Assembly (NCBI GenBank): GCA_964475765.1 | Contig: CAYYZH010000104.1 | Coordinates: 1 to 14,586, forward strand | Reading direction: 5' to 3' | Length of the DNA stretch: 14,586 nucleotides | DNA from: Thermohalobaculum sp964475765 | GTDB lineage: Bacteria; Pseudomonadota; Alphaproteobacteria; Rhodobacterales; Rhodobacteraceae | Shown here: positions 1-7,784 of the stretch, piece by piece | Position numbering within the stretch: position 1 is the first letter of the stretch | Layout of the letters: each line of letters opens with the position of its first letter | Made by a program: the position numbers and the translations under genes | The notes under the pieces: generated by a model | Seen by the model: only the letters and a program-made list of their open reading frames with translations | What the model was told of the DNA's origin: nothing | Database searches by the model: none

Positions 1-2
1 AC

Positions 3-1568
3 GAAGTGTCCGACAGATTGCTCGCCTATCACACGGCCCGGGCCGAGGGCGGGGCTGGGATGATCGTCACCGAAGCTGCGATGGTCGATCAGGCTTCGGT
101 GGCCTCCTCCACGCATCTCGTCGCGGCATCCGATGCGATCAAGCCGTCGTTCCGGCGGTTGGCGGACAGTTTGCACACGCACGGGTGTGCTGCCATTGGA
201 CAGCTTTTTCATCTGGGGCTGGAGACGACCAACGGCAGTGACGGGCGCCGCGCCGTCGCCTTCGGCCCTTCGGCCAGCCCGTCCGAGCGCTATCACACTG
301 CCGGGCGTGCGATGCCGACATCGCAGGTCCGCGAGATCATTGGGATGTATGGCGATGCCGCCCTCCGGATGCGCGATGCCGGGCTGGATGGCGTCGAGGT
401 GGCGGCGAGCCACGGTTATCTTGTGGCGCAGTTTCTGAGCCCAGGGATCAATCAGCGCACCGATGCCTATGGCGGCAGTTTCGAGAACCGTATGCGGTTC
501 CTTGGTGAGATCATTGATACCGTCCGGACGCGCATCGGTGGCGACCCCGTGGTCGGCCTGCGGATCTCCGGCGACGAGCTGGTTGCCGAGGGTCTGGACG
601 CGGAGGAGGTCGTTGCGATCTGCAAGACGATCTCGCAGGATGGCGCAGTCGACTATTTCAACATCACGTCCGGCTCCTCCCGCCAGTCGGGCGCTGCCAT
701 CCATATCGTTCCGCCGATGAGCACCGACATCGCCCTGACCGCGCCCTTCGCCGCTGCGATCCGAGCGGAGGTGGCGCAACCCGTCATTGCGGTCGGGCGC
801 ATCAATCAGGCGAGTGTCGCAGAGGATGTCATCTCCTCCGGCCAGGCGGATATGTGCGGGATGACCCGCGCCATGATCACCGATCCGCAGCTTGGCAACA
901 AGCTGATGGCGGCGCGGGCTGACGATGTGCGTGTCTGCATCGGCTGCAATCAGGCCTGCATCGACAGGATGCACCGCGGCTATGGGGTCTCGTGCATCCA
1001 GCGCCCGGAAACGGGACGGGAATTGCAGTTCGGCGTGCCTGTCCGCGCGGCCCGATCCAAAAAAGTCATTGTGGCCGGAGGCGGCCCCGGCGGGATGAAG
1101 GCCGCGGCAGCGGCGGCCGAGCGTGGCCATGACGTGACGCTCTATGAAGCATCGGGTCAGTTGGGCGGTCAGGCCCTGATGGCGCAACTCTTGCCGCGGC
1201 GGGCCGAGTTTGGTGGCATCATCTGGAACCTCGAACAAGACATGGCCCGCGCCGGCGCGCGTGTCATCCGCGGCACGAAAGCCAATCGCGATCTGATCGA
1301 GGCGGAAGGCGCCGATGCAGTCATCGTCGCGACGGGCGCAACGGTGCATGTGCCGGAGATCGAGGGGGCAGAGGAGGCCCATGTCGTCAACGCGTGGCAG
1401 GTGCTGGAAGGCAACGCCAATGTCGGTTCCCGCGTTGTGATCGCCGACTGGCGTTGCGACTGGATCGGAATGGGCCTAGCGGAAAAACTGGCAACCGAGG
1501 GTTGCGCGGTCCGGCTCGTCTCGACCGGGCATGTCGCCGGCGAATCCATTCCCAGATACATGCGCGAT
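3..1568 (+). CDS. FadH/StcD-type NADH:flavin oxidoreductase with FMN, [4Fe-4S] and FAD/NAD domains (partial at both ends)
   Basis: The reading frame is open from base 3, and the first residues (EVSDRLLAYHTARAEGGAG) match a point about 35-45 residues into Old Yellow Enzyme-like TIM barrels, so the true start lies left of the window; the GTG at 6 is not the start. The barrel carries an ASHGYL segment with a likely active-site His (codon 411) and the family stretch QRTDAYGGSFENR. Iron-sulfur cysteines are at codons 936, 945, 957 and 993, spaced C-x2-C-x3-C-x11-C as in 2,4-dienoyl-CoA reductase. A dinucleotide fold GGGPGG follows near 1078-1095. Relatives include FadH and the N-methylproline demethylase StcD; with two Rieske genes next door, N-demethylation is more likely than dienoyl-CoA reduction, but this is inference. 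The C-terminal 100 or so residues are lost in the assembly gap. The family call is firm; the substrate is unknown. Confidence 0.9.
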
Positions 1569-1668
1569 NNNNNNNNNNNNNNNNNNNNNNNNNNNNNNNN
1601 NNNNNNNNNNNNNNNNNNNNNNNNNNNNNNNNNNNNNNNNNNNNNNNNNNNNNNNNNNNNNNNNNNNN
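1569..1668. other. Assembly gap (100 N placeholder)
   Basis: Exactly 100 Ns. The sequence on the left stops in the C-terminal dinucleotide domain of the flavin oxidoreductase, and the sequence on the right starts inside the N-terminus of a Rieske oxygenase. The missing end of the first protein plus the start of the second need several hundred bases, so 100 is a scaffold placeholder and not a measured distance. Confidence 0.95.
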
Positions 1669-2745
1669 GGCCGCGATCTGAACGCGGGTTGGGGATTTCC
1701 GGTGCAACTGTATGCGAACCCGGACTCGTACGCGATTGAGCAAAAGGCGATCTTCGACCGGTCGTGGTTTTATATCGGAACCACTCATTCTCTGTCCGAA
1801 CCCGGTGATGTCATCCTTGGGCATGCGGGCCGGATCCCGGTCGTTGTGACCCGGGACAAGGACGGCACATTGCATGCGCTGATCAATGTGTGCCGTCATC
1901 GCGGGCACCCGGTTTGCCGCGCGAACGGAAACCACAAGACGCTGAGTTGTCCATATCATGGATGGACCTACGGGCTGGACGGAGCCTTGCGCGGAGCGCC
2001 CGGATCCGAAGGCGAGGCGGACTTCGACAAGGCGGAGTTCGGCTTGCCCGGACTTCCGCTGGCAGCATGGGGTCCGTTGATCTTTGTCGCGGCCAGCCCG
2101 GACGCCAAACCGCTGGACGAGCACTTTCCGGCATTTCGCAGGATCTCGACCCTGCGCGGTTTTGATCTGGACCCAGGGCGCTACACCCACCACCGCCGCT
2201 ATACCAGTACGGCCAGCGCGAACTGGAAGATCTGGTACGACAACACGCTGGAGTGTTTCCACTGCCCGCATGTCCACGGAAGCTCGTTCAACGACGCCTA
2301 TGCGGTGGATCAGGACGACTATGAAACGCTCATCGAGGATCGCGTTGTCAGCTATCACTTCCCGCCCAAGCCGAAACGCGAAAGCAATGCCTTGCAGGTC
2401 ACCTGGAACAGGCACATGCACCTTTTCCCGGGCTTTTTCATCACGCAGCAGGACGACATCATGCTGATCCATCAGATGCGCCCGCTCGGTGTCGGGCAGA
2501 CAACTGTTTTCTGGGACATGTTTGCCGAAGATGGCGCCGATCCGGACCGCGTGGAAGGCTGGTGCAAGATCTGGGAAGACACGCTGGTCGAAGATAAGCT
2601 GGCGGTTGAAGCGGTGCAGGCCAATATCTGCGTGGGCACGTTCACGGCCAATCGCTACATGAAATCGCGCGAGCCCGTGCCCTTGCACATCAATGACTGG
2701 ATCTGGTCGGCCTGTGCGGCTGAAATGACGCCAGTGACGCCCTGA
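1669..2745 (+). CDS. Rieske non-heme iron oxygenase, alpha subunit, quaternary-ammonium type (5' end in gap)
   Basis: Rieske oxygenase alpha subunit, which uses electrons from a reductase to activate O2 and hydroxylate or demethylate its substrate. The [2Fe-2S] ligands are CRH (codons 1891 and 1897) and CPYHGW (codons 1948 and 1957). The mononuclear iron motif is LECFHCPHVH, with His at codons 2260 and 2275, and the likely third ligand is Asp at codon 2593 in EDKLAVEAVQ. The residue in the inter-subunit bridging position is Glu (codon 2251), as in carnitine (CntA) and glycine betaine (GbcA) oxygenases, where most ring-hydroxylating enzymes have Asp. This suggests a betaine-like substrate. The first visible residues (GRDLNAGWGFP) look close to the N-terminus, so perhaps 5-30 residues are in the gap. 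The stop overlaps the next start (TGATG). No reductase gene is present in the window. Family firm; substrate inferred. Confidence 0.9.
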   Translation, partial: GRDLNAGWGFPVQLYANPDSYAIEQKAIFDRSWFYIGTTHSLSEPGDVILGHAGRIPVVVTRDKDGTLHALINVCRHRGHPVCRANGNHKTLSCPYHGWTYGLDGALRGAPGSEGEADFDKAEFGLPGLPLAAWGPLIFVAASPDAKPLDEHFPAFRRISTLRGFDLDPGRYTHHRRYTSTASANWKIWYDNTLECFHCPHVHGSSFNDAYAVDQDDYETLIEDRVVSYHFPPKPKRESNALQVTWNRHMHLFPGFFITQQDDIMLIHQMRPLGVGQTTVFWDMFAEDGADPDRVEGWCKIWEDTLVEDKLAVEAVQANICVGTFTANRYMKSREPVPLHINDWIWSACAAEMTPVTP

Positions 2746-3584
2746 TGGCCATGACCGAGAACATATACACCTCGCCGATACATTTTTCGGCTGAACTCAG
2801 AACCATCTTCCGTCGCAACTGGGTCTGTGCCGGCTTTGCCAGCCAGATCCCCGATCCGGGCGATATGGCGCCGGTCACGGTTGGTGGGTTGCCGCTGATG
2901 CTGGTGCGCGGCGACGACGGGGCGGTCCGGGTCTTTCACAATGTCTGCCGTCATCGTGGCTCGACCCTGATNNNNNNNNNNNNNNNNNNNNNNNNNNNNN
3001 NNNNNNNNNNNNNNNNNNNNNNNNNNNNNNNNNNNNNNNNNNNNNNNNNNNNNNNNNNNNNNNNNNNNNNNGTCGACGGATACCATGTGGCCAGTGTCCA
3101 CCCCGCTCTGGAACGGAGTGTGCCGACCCGAACGCACAGCTTCCGCACAGAACCACCGCTCTTCATCGGTGAGGCACCGCGCAATACCGGTGAGCAAGGC
3201 TCTTATGTGGCGGGTCTGCCAGAGTTCTCCGATGTCTCCGACACGCACCGCGGGACGCTGACCTATATCTCTGTCTTTCCCAATCTTTGCGTGAACATGA
3301 CCTCGGACCGGTTCTCGGTCTACCTCATGCGACCGGAAGCTCCGAACCGGTCGCAGGAGACGATCTGCAACTACTATGCTTCTGCGGCATTCGATGCATC
3401 GACAGAAGACCTGCGCCGAACGATGACCCGAAATCAGATCGCTTTCAATGCAGAGGACATCGACGCACTGGTCCAGTTGCAGATCGGACGGGGGTCGGAC
3501 GTCTATGACGCGGGCCAGCCTTCGCCGTATTGGGACACGAATGCGGAGAGATTTCTGGCAATGTGCCGCACGGAATTGGTGTGA
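2745..3584 (+). CDS. Second Rieske non-heme iron oxygenase, alpha subunit (internal assembly gap)
   Basis: The start ATG overlaps the stop of the first Rieske gene (TGATG), so the two are translationally coupled and probably work on the same or successive substrates. The N-terminal part has the first Rieske half-motif CRHRGS before the gap. After the gap, in the same frame as if 100 bases were missing, comes VDGYHVASVH with His at codons 3084 and 3099 for the mononuclear iron and Asp (codon 3075) in the bridging position. A likely third ligand lies in NAEDIDALVQ. The second Rieske half-motif (CxxH) is not visible and must lie in the gap. Compared with the first Rieske protein, about 100-110 residues are missing. 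Both halves match one family and the same frame, so I treat this as one gene and not as two fragments. Substrate unknown. Confidence 0.87.
   Translation: MAMTENIYTSPIHFSAELRTIFRRNWVCAGFASQIPDPGDMAPVTVGGLPLMLVRGDDGAVRVFHNVCRHRGSTLXXXXXXXXXXXXXXXXXXXXXXXXXXXXXXXXXXVDGYHVASVHPALERSVPTRTHSFRTEPPLFIGEAPRNTGEQGSYVAGLPEFSDVSDTHRGTLTYISVFPNLCVNMTSDRFSVYLMRPEAPNRSQETICNYYASAAFDASTEDLRRTMTRNQIAFNAEDIDALVQLQIGRGSDVYDAGQPSPYWDTNAERFLAMCRTELV
2972..3071. other. Assembly gap (100 N placeholder) inside the second Rieske gene
   Basis: Exactly 100 Ns. In the neighbouring Rieske protein the distance from the CRH motif to the mononuclear iron His motif is about 120 residues; here the placeholder leaves room for only about 34 plus a few visible ones. 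The true gap should be roughly 300-350 bases and congruent with 1 modulo 3 if the gene is intact. Confidence 0.93.
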
Positions 3585-3743
3585 GCACTGCGCATGACGC
3601 CTGTTTTCCCATTGCAGGTAGTAATCGAGGCAGGGGTGCGGATACCGGTGACGGATTGCTGTGCCCGGCCAAAACCGCAGGCGGACTGATGCTATGGTTC
3701 TGATCGCCGGTCGTGTGCCCGCGGGGAGCCAGGGGTTGAACGA

Positions 3744-4427
3744 TCAGCGCAGGCCCGGATCAAATCGCGAGGAGATCCCGATCGACATCAGCGTTGCTGG
3801 TACGTCGACCAGCTCTTCTGGACCATGCGGAGACATGGCGTCGAAGATCAGGCTATCCCCGGGCTTCAGCGGGAACCGCCGGTCGCCATGGCGATAAACG
3901 ACTTCGCCCGAAACCATGAAGATGAACTTGAAGCCTTCTTCCTGAAATGTGGAATGGGGTTCGGCATCTTCCTCTAAAATCACCAGAAAGGGTTCGATTG
4001 CGATCGAGTGGCCAACATTGTGGCCAAGCATCTCGTAGATATGGCCCGCACGCGTGCCTAGTTTGTCCACCCGCATGCGTTTGTCGGCGGGCACGAAAGA
4101 GACATACCGGCTCTTCTCCATGCGATGAAAGAACATCGAGATCGGCACATTGAGCGCATTGGCGACGGAGATCAGCGTCTGAATTGACGGCGCAACCTTG
4201 CCCTGTTCGATCTTCGTCAGCATGCCCGGCGACACATCCGACATCTCGGCCAGACGGGCCCCGGTCAGTCCCCGCTCATTGCGCCAGAACCGGACTTCCT
4301 GCCCTATGATCTCGCGGGCGTCGGTGCTGACCGTTTCCGCTTCGGGCACGCTGGCATTGCCACGCGGTTCGGGCCGCAAGATCTGCCGGCGACCACGCGA
4401 CACGTCTGACTTCTCGTTTCTGGACAT
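3744..4427 (-). CDS. XRE-family transcriptional regulator with C-terminal cupin domain
   Basis: 227 residues. A helix-turn-helix domain of the XRE/HipB type spans about residues 41-98 (GQEVRFWRNERGLTGARLAE, then SPGMLTKIEQGKVAPSIQTL in the recognition region). A small-molecule-binding cupin barrel spans about 145-217 (SGEVVYRHGDRRFPLKPGDS). This architecture is common in regulators of amine, amino acid and betaine catabolism (PuuR-like). The first 35 residues are polar and basic and probably disordered. Start chosen at 4427 because an AGGG lies 5 bases upstream on the minus strand; a start further in is possible. The gene is divergent from the nine-gene operon and convergent with the second Rieske gene. 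The tandem inverted repeats in the shared upstream region are its most likely binding sites, so it probably controls the operon and itself. The inducer is unknown. Confidence 0.92.
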   Translation of the reverse strand: MSRNEKSDVSRGRRQILRPEPRGNASVPEAETVSTDAREIIGQEVRFWRNERGLTGARLAEMSDVSPGMLTKIEQGKVAPSIQTLISVANALNVPISMFFHRMEKSRYVSFVPADKRMRVDKLGTRAGHIYEMLGHNVGHSIAIEPFLVILEEDAEPHSTFQEEGFKFIFMVSGEVVYRHGDRRFPLKPGDSLIFDAMSPHGPEELVDVPATLMSIGISSRFDPGLR

Positions 4428-4487
4428 GCCGACCCTTATGCACCGGGTCTGTGGATCGTCAATCTCCGTTGTGCTGACCCTGTTTGG

Positions 4488-4504
4488 ATTTACTAGTTGT
4501 CAAT
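4488..4504. promoter_or_regulatory. Candidate operator O1 (imperfect 17-bp inverted repeat)
   Basis: ATTTAC-tagtt-GTCAAT: half-sites 4488-4493 and 4499-4504 with a 5-base spacer; five of six pairs are complementary. It covers the -35 element of the operon promoter and a minus-strand TTGACA (4498-4503). It repeats the layout of the perfect site 20 bp to the right. Confidence 0.55.
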
Positions 4505-4525
4505 AATATTTACCTGGCGTAAATT
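4497..4525 (+). promoter_or_regulatory. Sigma70-like promoter for the nine-gene operon
   Basis: A -35 TTGTCA (4497-4502, five of six to consensus), a 17-base spacer and a -10 TAAATT (4520-4525, four of six) stand in an AT-rich patch within otherwise GC-rich DNA. Transcription would begin near 4532, giving a leader of about 27 bases before the ATG at 4559. Both inverted repeats overlap this promoter. Confidence 0.55.
4508..4524. promoter_or_regulatory. Candidate operator O2 (perfect 17-bp inverted repeat)
   Basis: ATTTAC-ctggc-GTAAAT: half-sites 4508-4513 and 4519-4524 match perfectly around a 5-base spacer, and symmetry resumes after one mismatch (AA at 4505-4506 with TT at 4526-4527). It lies in the spacer of the operon promoter and overlaps its -10 element, a classic repressor position. 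The binder is presumably the divergent XRE-cupin protein. Confidence 0.65.
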
Positions 4526-4558
4526 TTTGGCCGATCAGACTGGATGGCAGGCCGATTG

Positions 4559-6643
4559 ATGACCCGTGACGCGCGATATGACATTCTGTTCGAGCCCGTG
4601 GCGATTGGCCCGGTCACGTCCCCAAACCGGTTCTACCAGACACCCCAATGCAACGGGATGGGCAGGAGCTATCCCACCGCCATGGCGGTGATGCGAGGTG
4701 TCAAGGCCGAGGGCGGCTGGGGCGTCGTCTTTGCCGAACAATGCGATTTTCACTTCACAACCGACAACCCGCGCAATGTCAGGCTTTGGGACGGGCAGGA
4801 TATTCCGATCCTAGCGCGCATGGTCGATCAGGTGCACGCGCACGGTGCCCTGGCGGGTCTGATGCTGGCACATAACGGCTATGTCACACCAAACCTGATC
4901 AGCCGCGAGGTTGCGTTGTCGCCATCCCCCCGGGCATCGTTCGGGAACTATCCCTCGCACACCCGGGCAATGGACAAGGCAGATATCAGTGCAATCCATC
5001 GCTGGCAGCGCAGCAGCGCGCTCAACGCGCGAAAGGCCGGGTACGACATCGTCAACATCTACGCGGCCCATGATCTCGCGCTGCCGATGCACTTCCTCAG
5101 CCGCCGCTACAATCACCGGACGGACGAGTATGGCGGATCGCTCGAGAACCGCGCCCGTCTGCTCCGCGAGTTGATAGAGATTACCAAGGACGCCATCGGG
5201 GACACCTGCGCCGTAGGTGTTCGGTTTTCGGTCGACGAACTGATGGGGGCCGAGGGGCTGAGCTGTGAAGGAGAGGCCCGCGATCTTGTCGAAATGCTAG
5301 CCGAACTTCCGGACATCTGGGATGTGAATGTCAGCCGCTGGCAAAACGACTCCATCACATCGCGCTTCGGGCCGGAGGCTTCGCAGGAGCCATATGTCAG
5401 CTTCGTCAAGACACTGACGAGCAAGCCGGTGGTCGGCGTCGGGCGCTTTACCTCGCCCGATACGATGGTCGGGCAGATCAAGCGGGGCGTTCTGGACATG
5501 ATCGGCGCCGCGCGCCCGTCCATCGCCGACCCGTTCCTGCCGGCCAAGATCCGCGATGGCCGGCCCGAAGACATACGCGAGTGCATCGGCTGCAATATGT
5601 GCATCACGAACAACTATCTGATGGCACCGATCCGCTGTACGCAAAACCCCACCATGGGCGAAGAGTGGCGCAAGGGATGGCACCCGGAACGCATTGCGCC
5701 GAAGTCAACCGACGACCGCGTGCTGATCGTCGGGGCAGGCCCCGCAGGGCTGGAGGCTGCGCGTACACTGGGCCAGCGCGGCTATGACGTCATGCTGGCC
5801 GAAGCACGCGAAGAGATGGGCGGGCGCGTTGCCCGCGAAGCGCGCTTGCCGGGGCTGGCGGCCTGGGGCCGGGTTCGCGATTATAGGGTTCAGCAACTCC
5901 GGAAAATGCCGAATGTCGAGATGTTCCCCGTCAGCCAAATGGGCGCCGGGGATGTTCTGGAGACCGGGGCAACCCTTGTTGGTCTTGCGACCGGCGCCAC
6001 ATGGCGACGTGACGGCATTGGCCGCCATCATCACGCGCCGGTTGCCATTGCCCCCGATGCCAATGTCTTCACCCCGGACGACATCATGGATGGCCGGGTG
6101 CCGACAGGCCGTGTGGTGATCTATGATGACGACCACTTCTACATGGCCAGCGTGATTGCCGAGAAGCTGTTGATTGCAGGATGCTCCGTGACCATTGTCA
6201 CACCCGCCGCCACATTCGCCGGGTTCACGCAATTCACAATCGAGATCGGCCAGATCCACAAGAGGGTGTTCGAGCTTGGGGCAGAACTCGAAGCGCACTC
6301 TGCCGTCACGGCCATCTCACGGGGCGGCGTGACGCTTGGCTCCGTCTACACCGGCGCGACCCGCGAAGTACCGGCGGACGCCTTGGTGCTGGTCTCGGGG
6401 CAGGTTGCGAACGACGACCTCTACCGGGATCTGACTGCGCTCGAAGCCTCGCCCCGCATCGTTCAGATTGGCGATGCCCTTGCCCCGGGGACAATCGCGG
6501 CTGCGGTCTACGCCGGGCACAGGTTCGGGCGTGATCTTGGCCTCGCCAACCCGGACATCGTGCCGTTCCTGCGCGAGGACGTGGCGCTGTCGCCTGACCT
6601 CAACGGGTATGACGCGCCGGCGCTGGCCAGGGCGGGAGAATGA
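4559..6643 (+). CDS. Trimethylamine dehydrogenase-like iron-sulfur flavoprotein (amine or N-methyl dehydrogenase)
   Basis: 694 residues, alignable end to end with trimethylamine, dimethylamine and histamine dehydrogenases (TMADH about 730). The start at 4559 (MTRDARYDILFEP) matches the TMADH N-terminus; the ATG at 4544 would add five residues without a better ribosome site. The FMN barrel carries Cys31 (NRFYQTPQC), the position of the 6-S-cysteinyl FMN bond in TMADH, plus the Tyr168/His171 pair (YAAH) and Asp264. [4Fe-4S] cysteines are 342, 345, 348 and 360 (CIGCNMC then IRC). An ADP-binding fold (VGAGPAG) starts near 388. The aromatic bowl that holds trimethylammonium in TMADH is changed: Tyr60 is Gln, as in dimethylamine dehydrogenase, and Trp355 is Asn, while Trp264 is kept (Trp261). 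The expected role is oxidative N-demethylation or deamination, passing electrons to an ETF, of a secondary or bulkier amine. First gene of the operon. Confidence 0.92.
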   Translation: MTRDARYDILFEPVAIGPVTSPNRFYQTPQCNGMGRSYPTAMAVMRGVKAEGGWGVVFAEQCDFHFTTDNPRNVRLWDGQDIPILARMVDQVHAHGALAGLMLAHNGYVTPNLISREVALSPSPRASFGNYPSHTRAMDKADISAIHRWQRSSALNARKAGYDIVNIYAAHDLALPMHFLSRRYNHRTDEYGGSLENRARLLRELIEITKDAIGDTCAVGVRFSVDELMGAEGLSCEGEARDLVEMLAELPDIWDVNVSRWQNDSITSRFGPEASQEPYVSFVKTLTSKPVVGVGRFTSPDTMVGQIKRGVLDMIGAARPSIADPFLPAKIRDGRPEDIRECIGCNMCITNNYLMAPIRCTQNPTMGEEWRKGWHPERIAPKSTDDRVLIVGAGPAGLEAARTLGQRGYDVMLAEAREEMGGRVAREARLPGLAAWGRVRDYRVQQLRKMPNVEMFPVSQMGAGDVLETGATLVGLATGATWRRDGIGRHHHAPVAIAPDANVFTPDDIMDGRVPTGRVVIYDDDHFYMASVIAEKLLIAGCSVTIVTPAATFAGFTQFTIEIGQIHKRVFELGAELEAHSAVTAISRGGVTLGSVYTGATREVPADALVLVSGQVANDDLYRDLTALEASPRIVQIGDALAPGTIAAAVYAGHRFGRDLGLANPDIVPFLREDVALSPDLNGYDAPALARAGE

Positions 6644-6644
6644 G

Positions 6645-7784
6645 ATGAGCACACCGCATCAACCGCTGAGTGGCATCAAGGTTGTCGAAATCGGCACCAG
6701 TGTCGCCGCCCCCTATGCGGGATGGATTCTGGCCACTCTGGGGGCCGAGGTCATCAAGATCGAAAACCCCCAACGCGGCGATGATGCCCGGCAATGGGGA
6801 CGCATGTTCCCAGATGGACGGTCCTCGTTTTTTCTAGCCGTGAACGGCAACAAGCATGGTGTCACCGTCGACATGCGTGACCCAAAGGACGTGGCGTGGC
6901 TTCAGGAGTTCTGCGCGACCGAGGCGGATGTCGTTTTCCAGAACATGCGCCCGGGCAAGATTGCAGAGTTCGGGCTGGACGCCCCGGCACTGATCGCGCG
7001 CAATCCCGGCCTGATCTATTGCAATATGGGGGCCTTTGGCGCGGTCGGCCCGCAAAGGGACAAGCCCGGCTATGACCCGTTGATGCAGGCTTGCGGCGGC
7101 ATCATGAGCGTGACCGGAGAGCCAGATCGCCCGCCGGTCCGGGTCGGGGTGTCCATTGTCGACATGGGCACCGGCATGTGGGCGGCCATCGGTATTCTGT
7201 CGGCCCTCTATCACCGGACTGAAACGGGGCAGGGATGCGTGATCGACTGCTCGCTTTACGAGACCTCGGTTGCCTGGGTCACCAATCAGGCGGCGATGGT
7301 GCAGGTCGATGGCCACAATCCGGAAAAGGTCGGCTCCGGCGCCCGCGGCCTCGCCCCCTATCAGGCCTATATGTGTGCGGATGGGTATCTGGTCGTCTCG
7401 GCTCCGAATGACCGCCTGTTTGCCCGGCTATCGGCGGCGCTGGGGCATCCGGACTGGCCGGATGATCCCCGGTTCGGCACGAACCAGACGCGCTATGCGA
7501 ACCTGTCGGAGCTGAACGCCCTGATCATGCCGCTGCTGGCGGCGCACTCCCGGGATCATTGGGCCGACGTGCTGGGCGAGGCCGGTGTTCCCTGCGCCCC
7601 GGTGCGCCAGTTGACCGAAATGCTGGCCGATCCGCAGACCGAGGCACTGGGGATCGTACAATCGCTGCCGGGGCACGAGCCCGGTCTGATGGGCATGCCG
7701 CTCTCCTTCGACGGCACGCGCCCGCCACTGCGCAAGATGCCGCCCGGCCTTGGCGAAAACAACGCGATCAAGGAGAGCCGCTGA
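6645..7784 (+). CDS. CaiB/BaiF family (class III) CoA-transferase
   Basis: 379 residues. Class III CoA-transferases move CoA from a donor thioester such as succinyl-CoA to a free carboxylate. Family marks are the N-terminal LSGIKVVEIG..AAPYAG, the stretch LGAEVIKIE, GAFGAVGP, and the expected catalytic Asp at 173 in SIVDMGTGM, the position of Asp169 in formyl-CoA transferase. Length is normal for the family (about 380-430). The ATG lies one base after the preceding stop, with GGGAGA upstream. It is the only CoA-activating enzyme in the window, so it probably loads the pathway acid for the crotonase, acyl-CoA dehydrogenase and lyase that follow. Similarity to CaiB of carnitine metabolism is at family level only; donor and acceptor cannot be told from sequence. 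Confidence 0.9.
   Translation: MSTPHQPLSGIKVVEIGTSVAAPYAGWILATLGAEVIKIENPQRGDDARQWGRMFPDGRSSFFLAVNGNKHGVTVDMRDPKDVAWLQEFCATEADVVFQNMRPGKIAEFGLDAPALIARNPGLIYCNMGAFGAVGPQRDKPGYDPLMQACGGIMSVTGEPDRPPVRVGVSIVDMGTGMWAAIGILSALYHRTETGQGCVIDCSLYETSVAWVTNQAAMVQVDGHNPEKVGSGARGLAPYQAYMCADGYLVVSAPNDRLFARLSAALGHPDWPDDPRFGTNQTRYANLSELNALIMPLLAAHSRDHWADVLGEAGVPCAPVRQLTEMLADPQTEALGIVQSLPGHEPGLMGMPLSFDGTRPPLRKMPPGLGENNAIKESR

Noticed and set aside
6..1739. GTG at 6 as the start, and reading the flavoprotein frame through the gap to 1739
   Set aside because: The barrel is already under way at base 3, so the start is upstream; after the gap this frame is not the Rieske frame and its residues look like noise.
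1387..2688. 433-residue minus-strand frame across the first gap
   Set aside because: Antisense shadow of the flavoprotein and Rieske genes, joined only by reading through Ns.
3585..3743. Terminator or small gene between the convergent Rieske and regulator genes
   Set aside because: No convincing hairpin with a T tract was found; the frame starting at 3661 runs antisense into the regulator and has no family features.
4475..4503. Minus-strand promoter for the regulator using the perfect TTGACA at 4498-4503
   Set aside because: No plausible -10 lies 16-19 bases downstream on the minus strand; a TATTAT at 4503-4508 lacks a good -35. The regulator promoter stays unplaced.
4544..4558. Upstream ATG at 4544 for the TMADH-like gene
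   Set aside because: The start at 4559 matches the TMADH N-terminus, and no better ribosome site precedes 4544.
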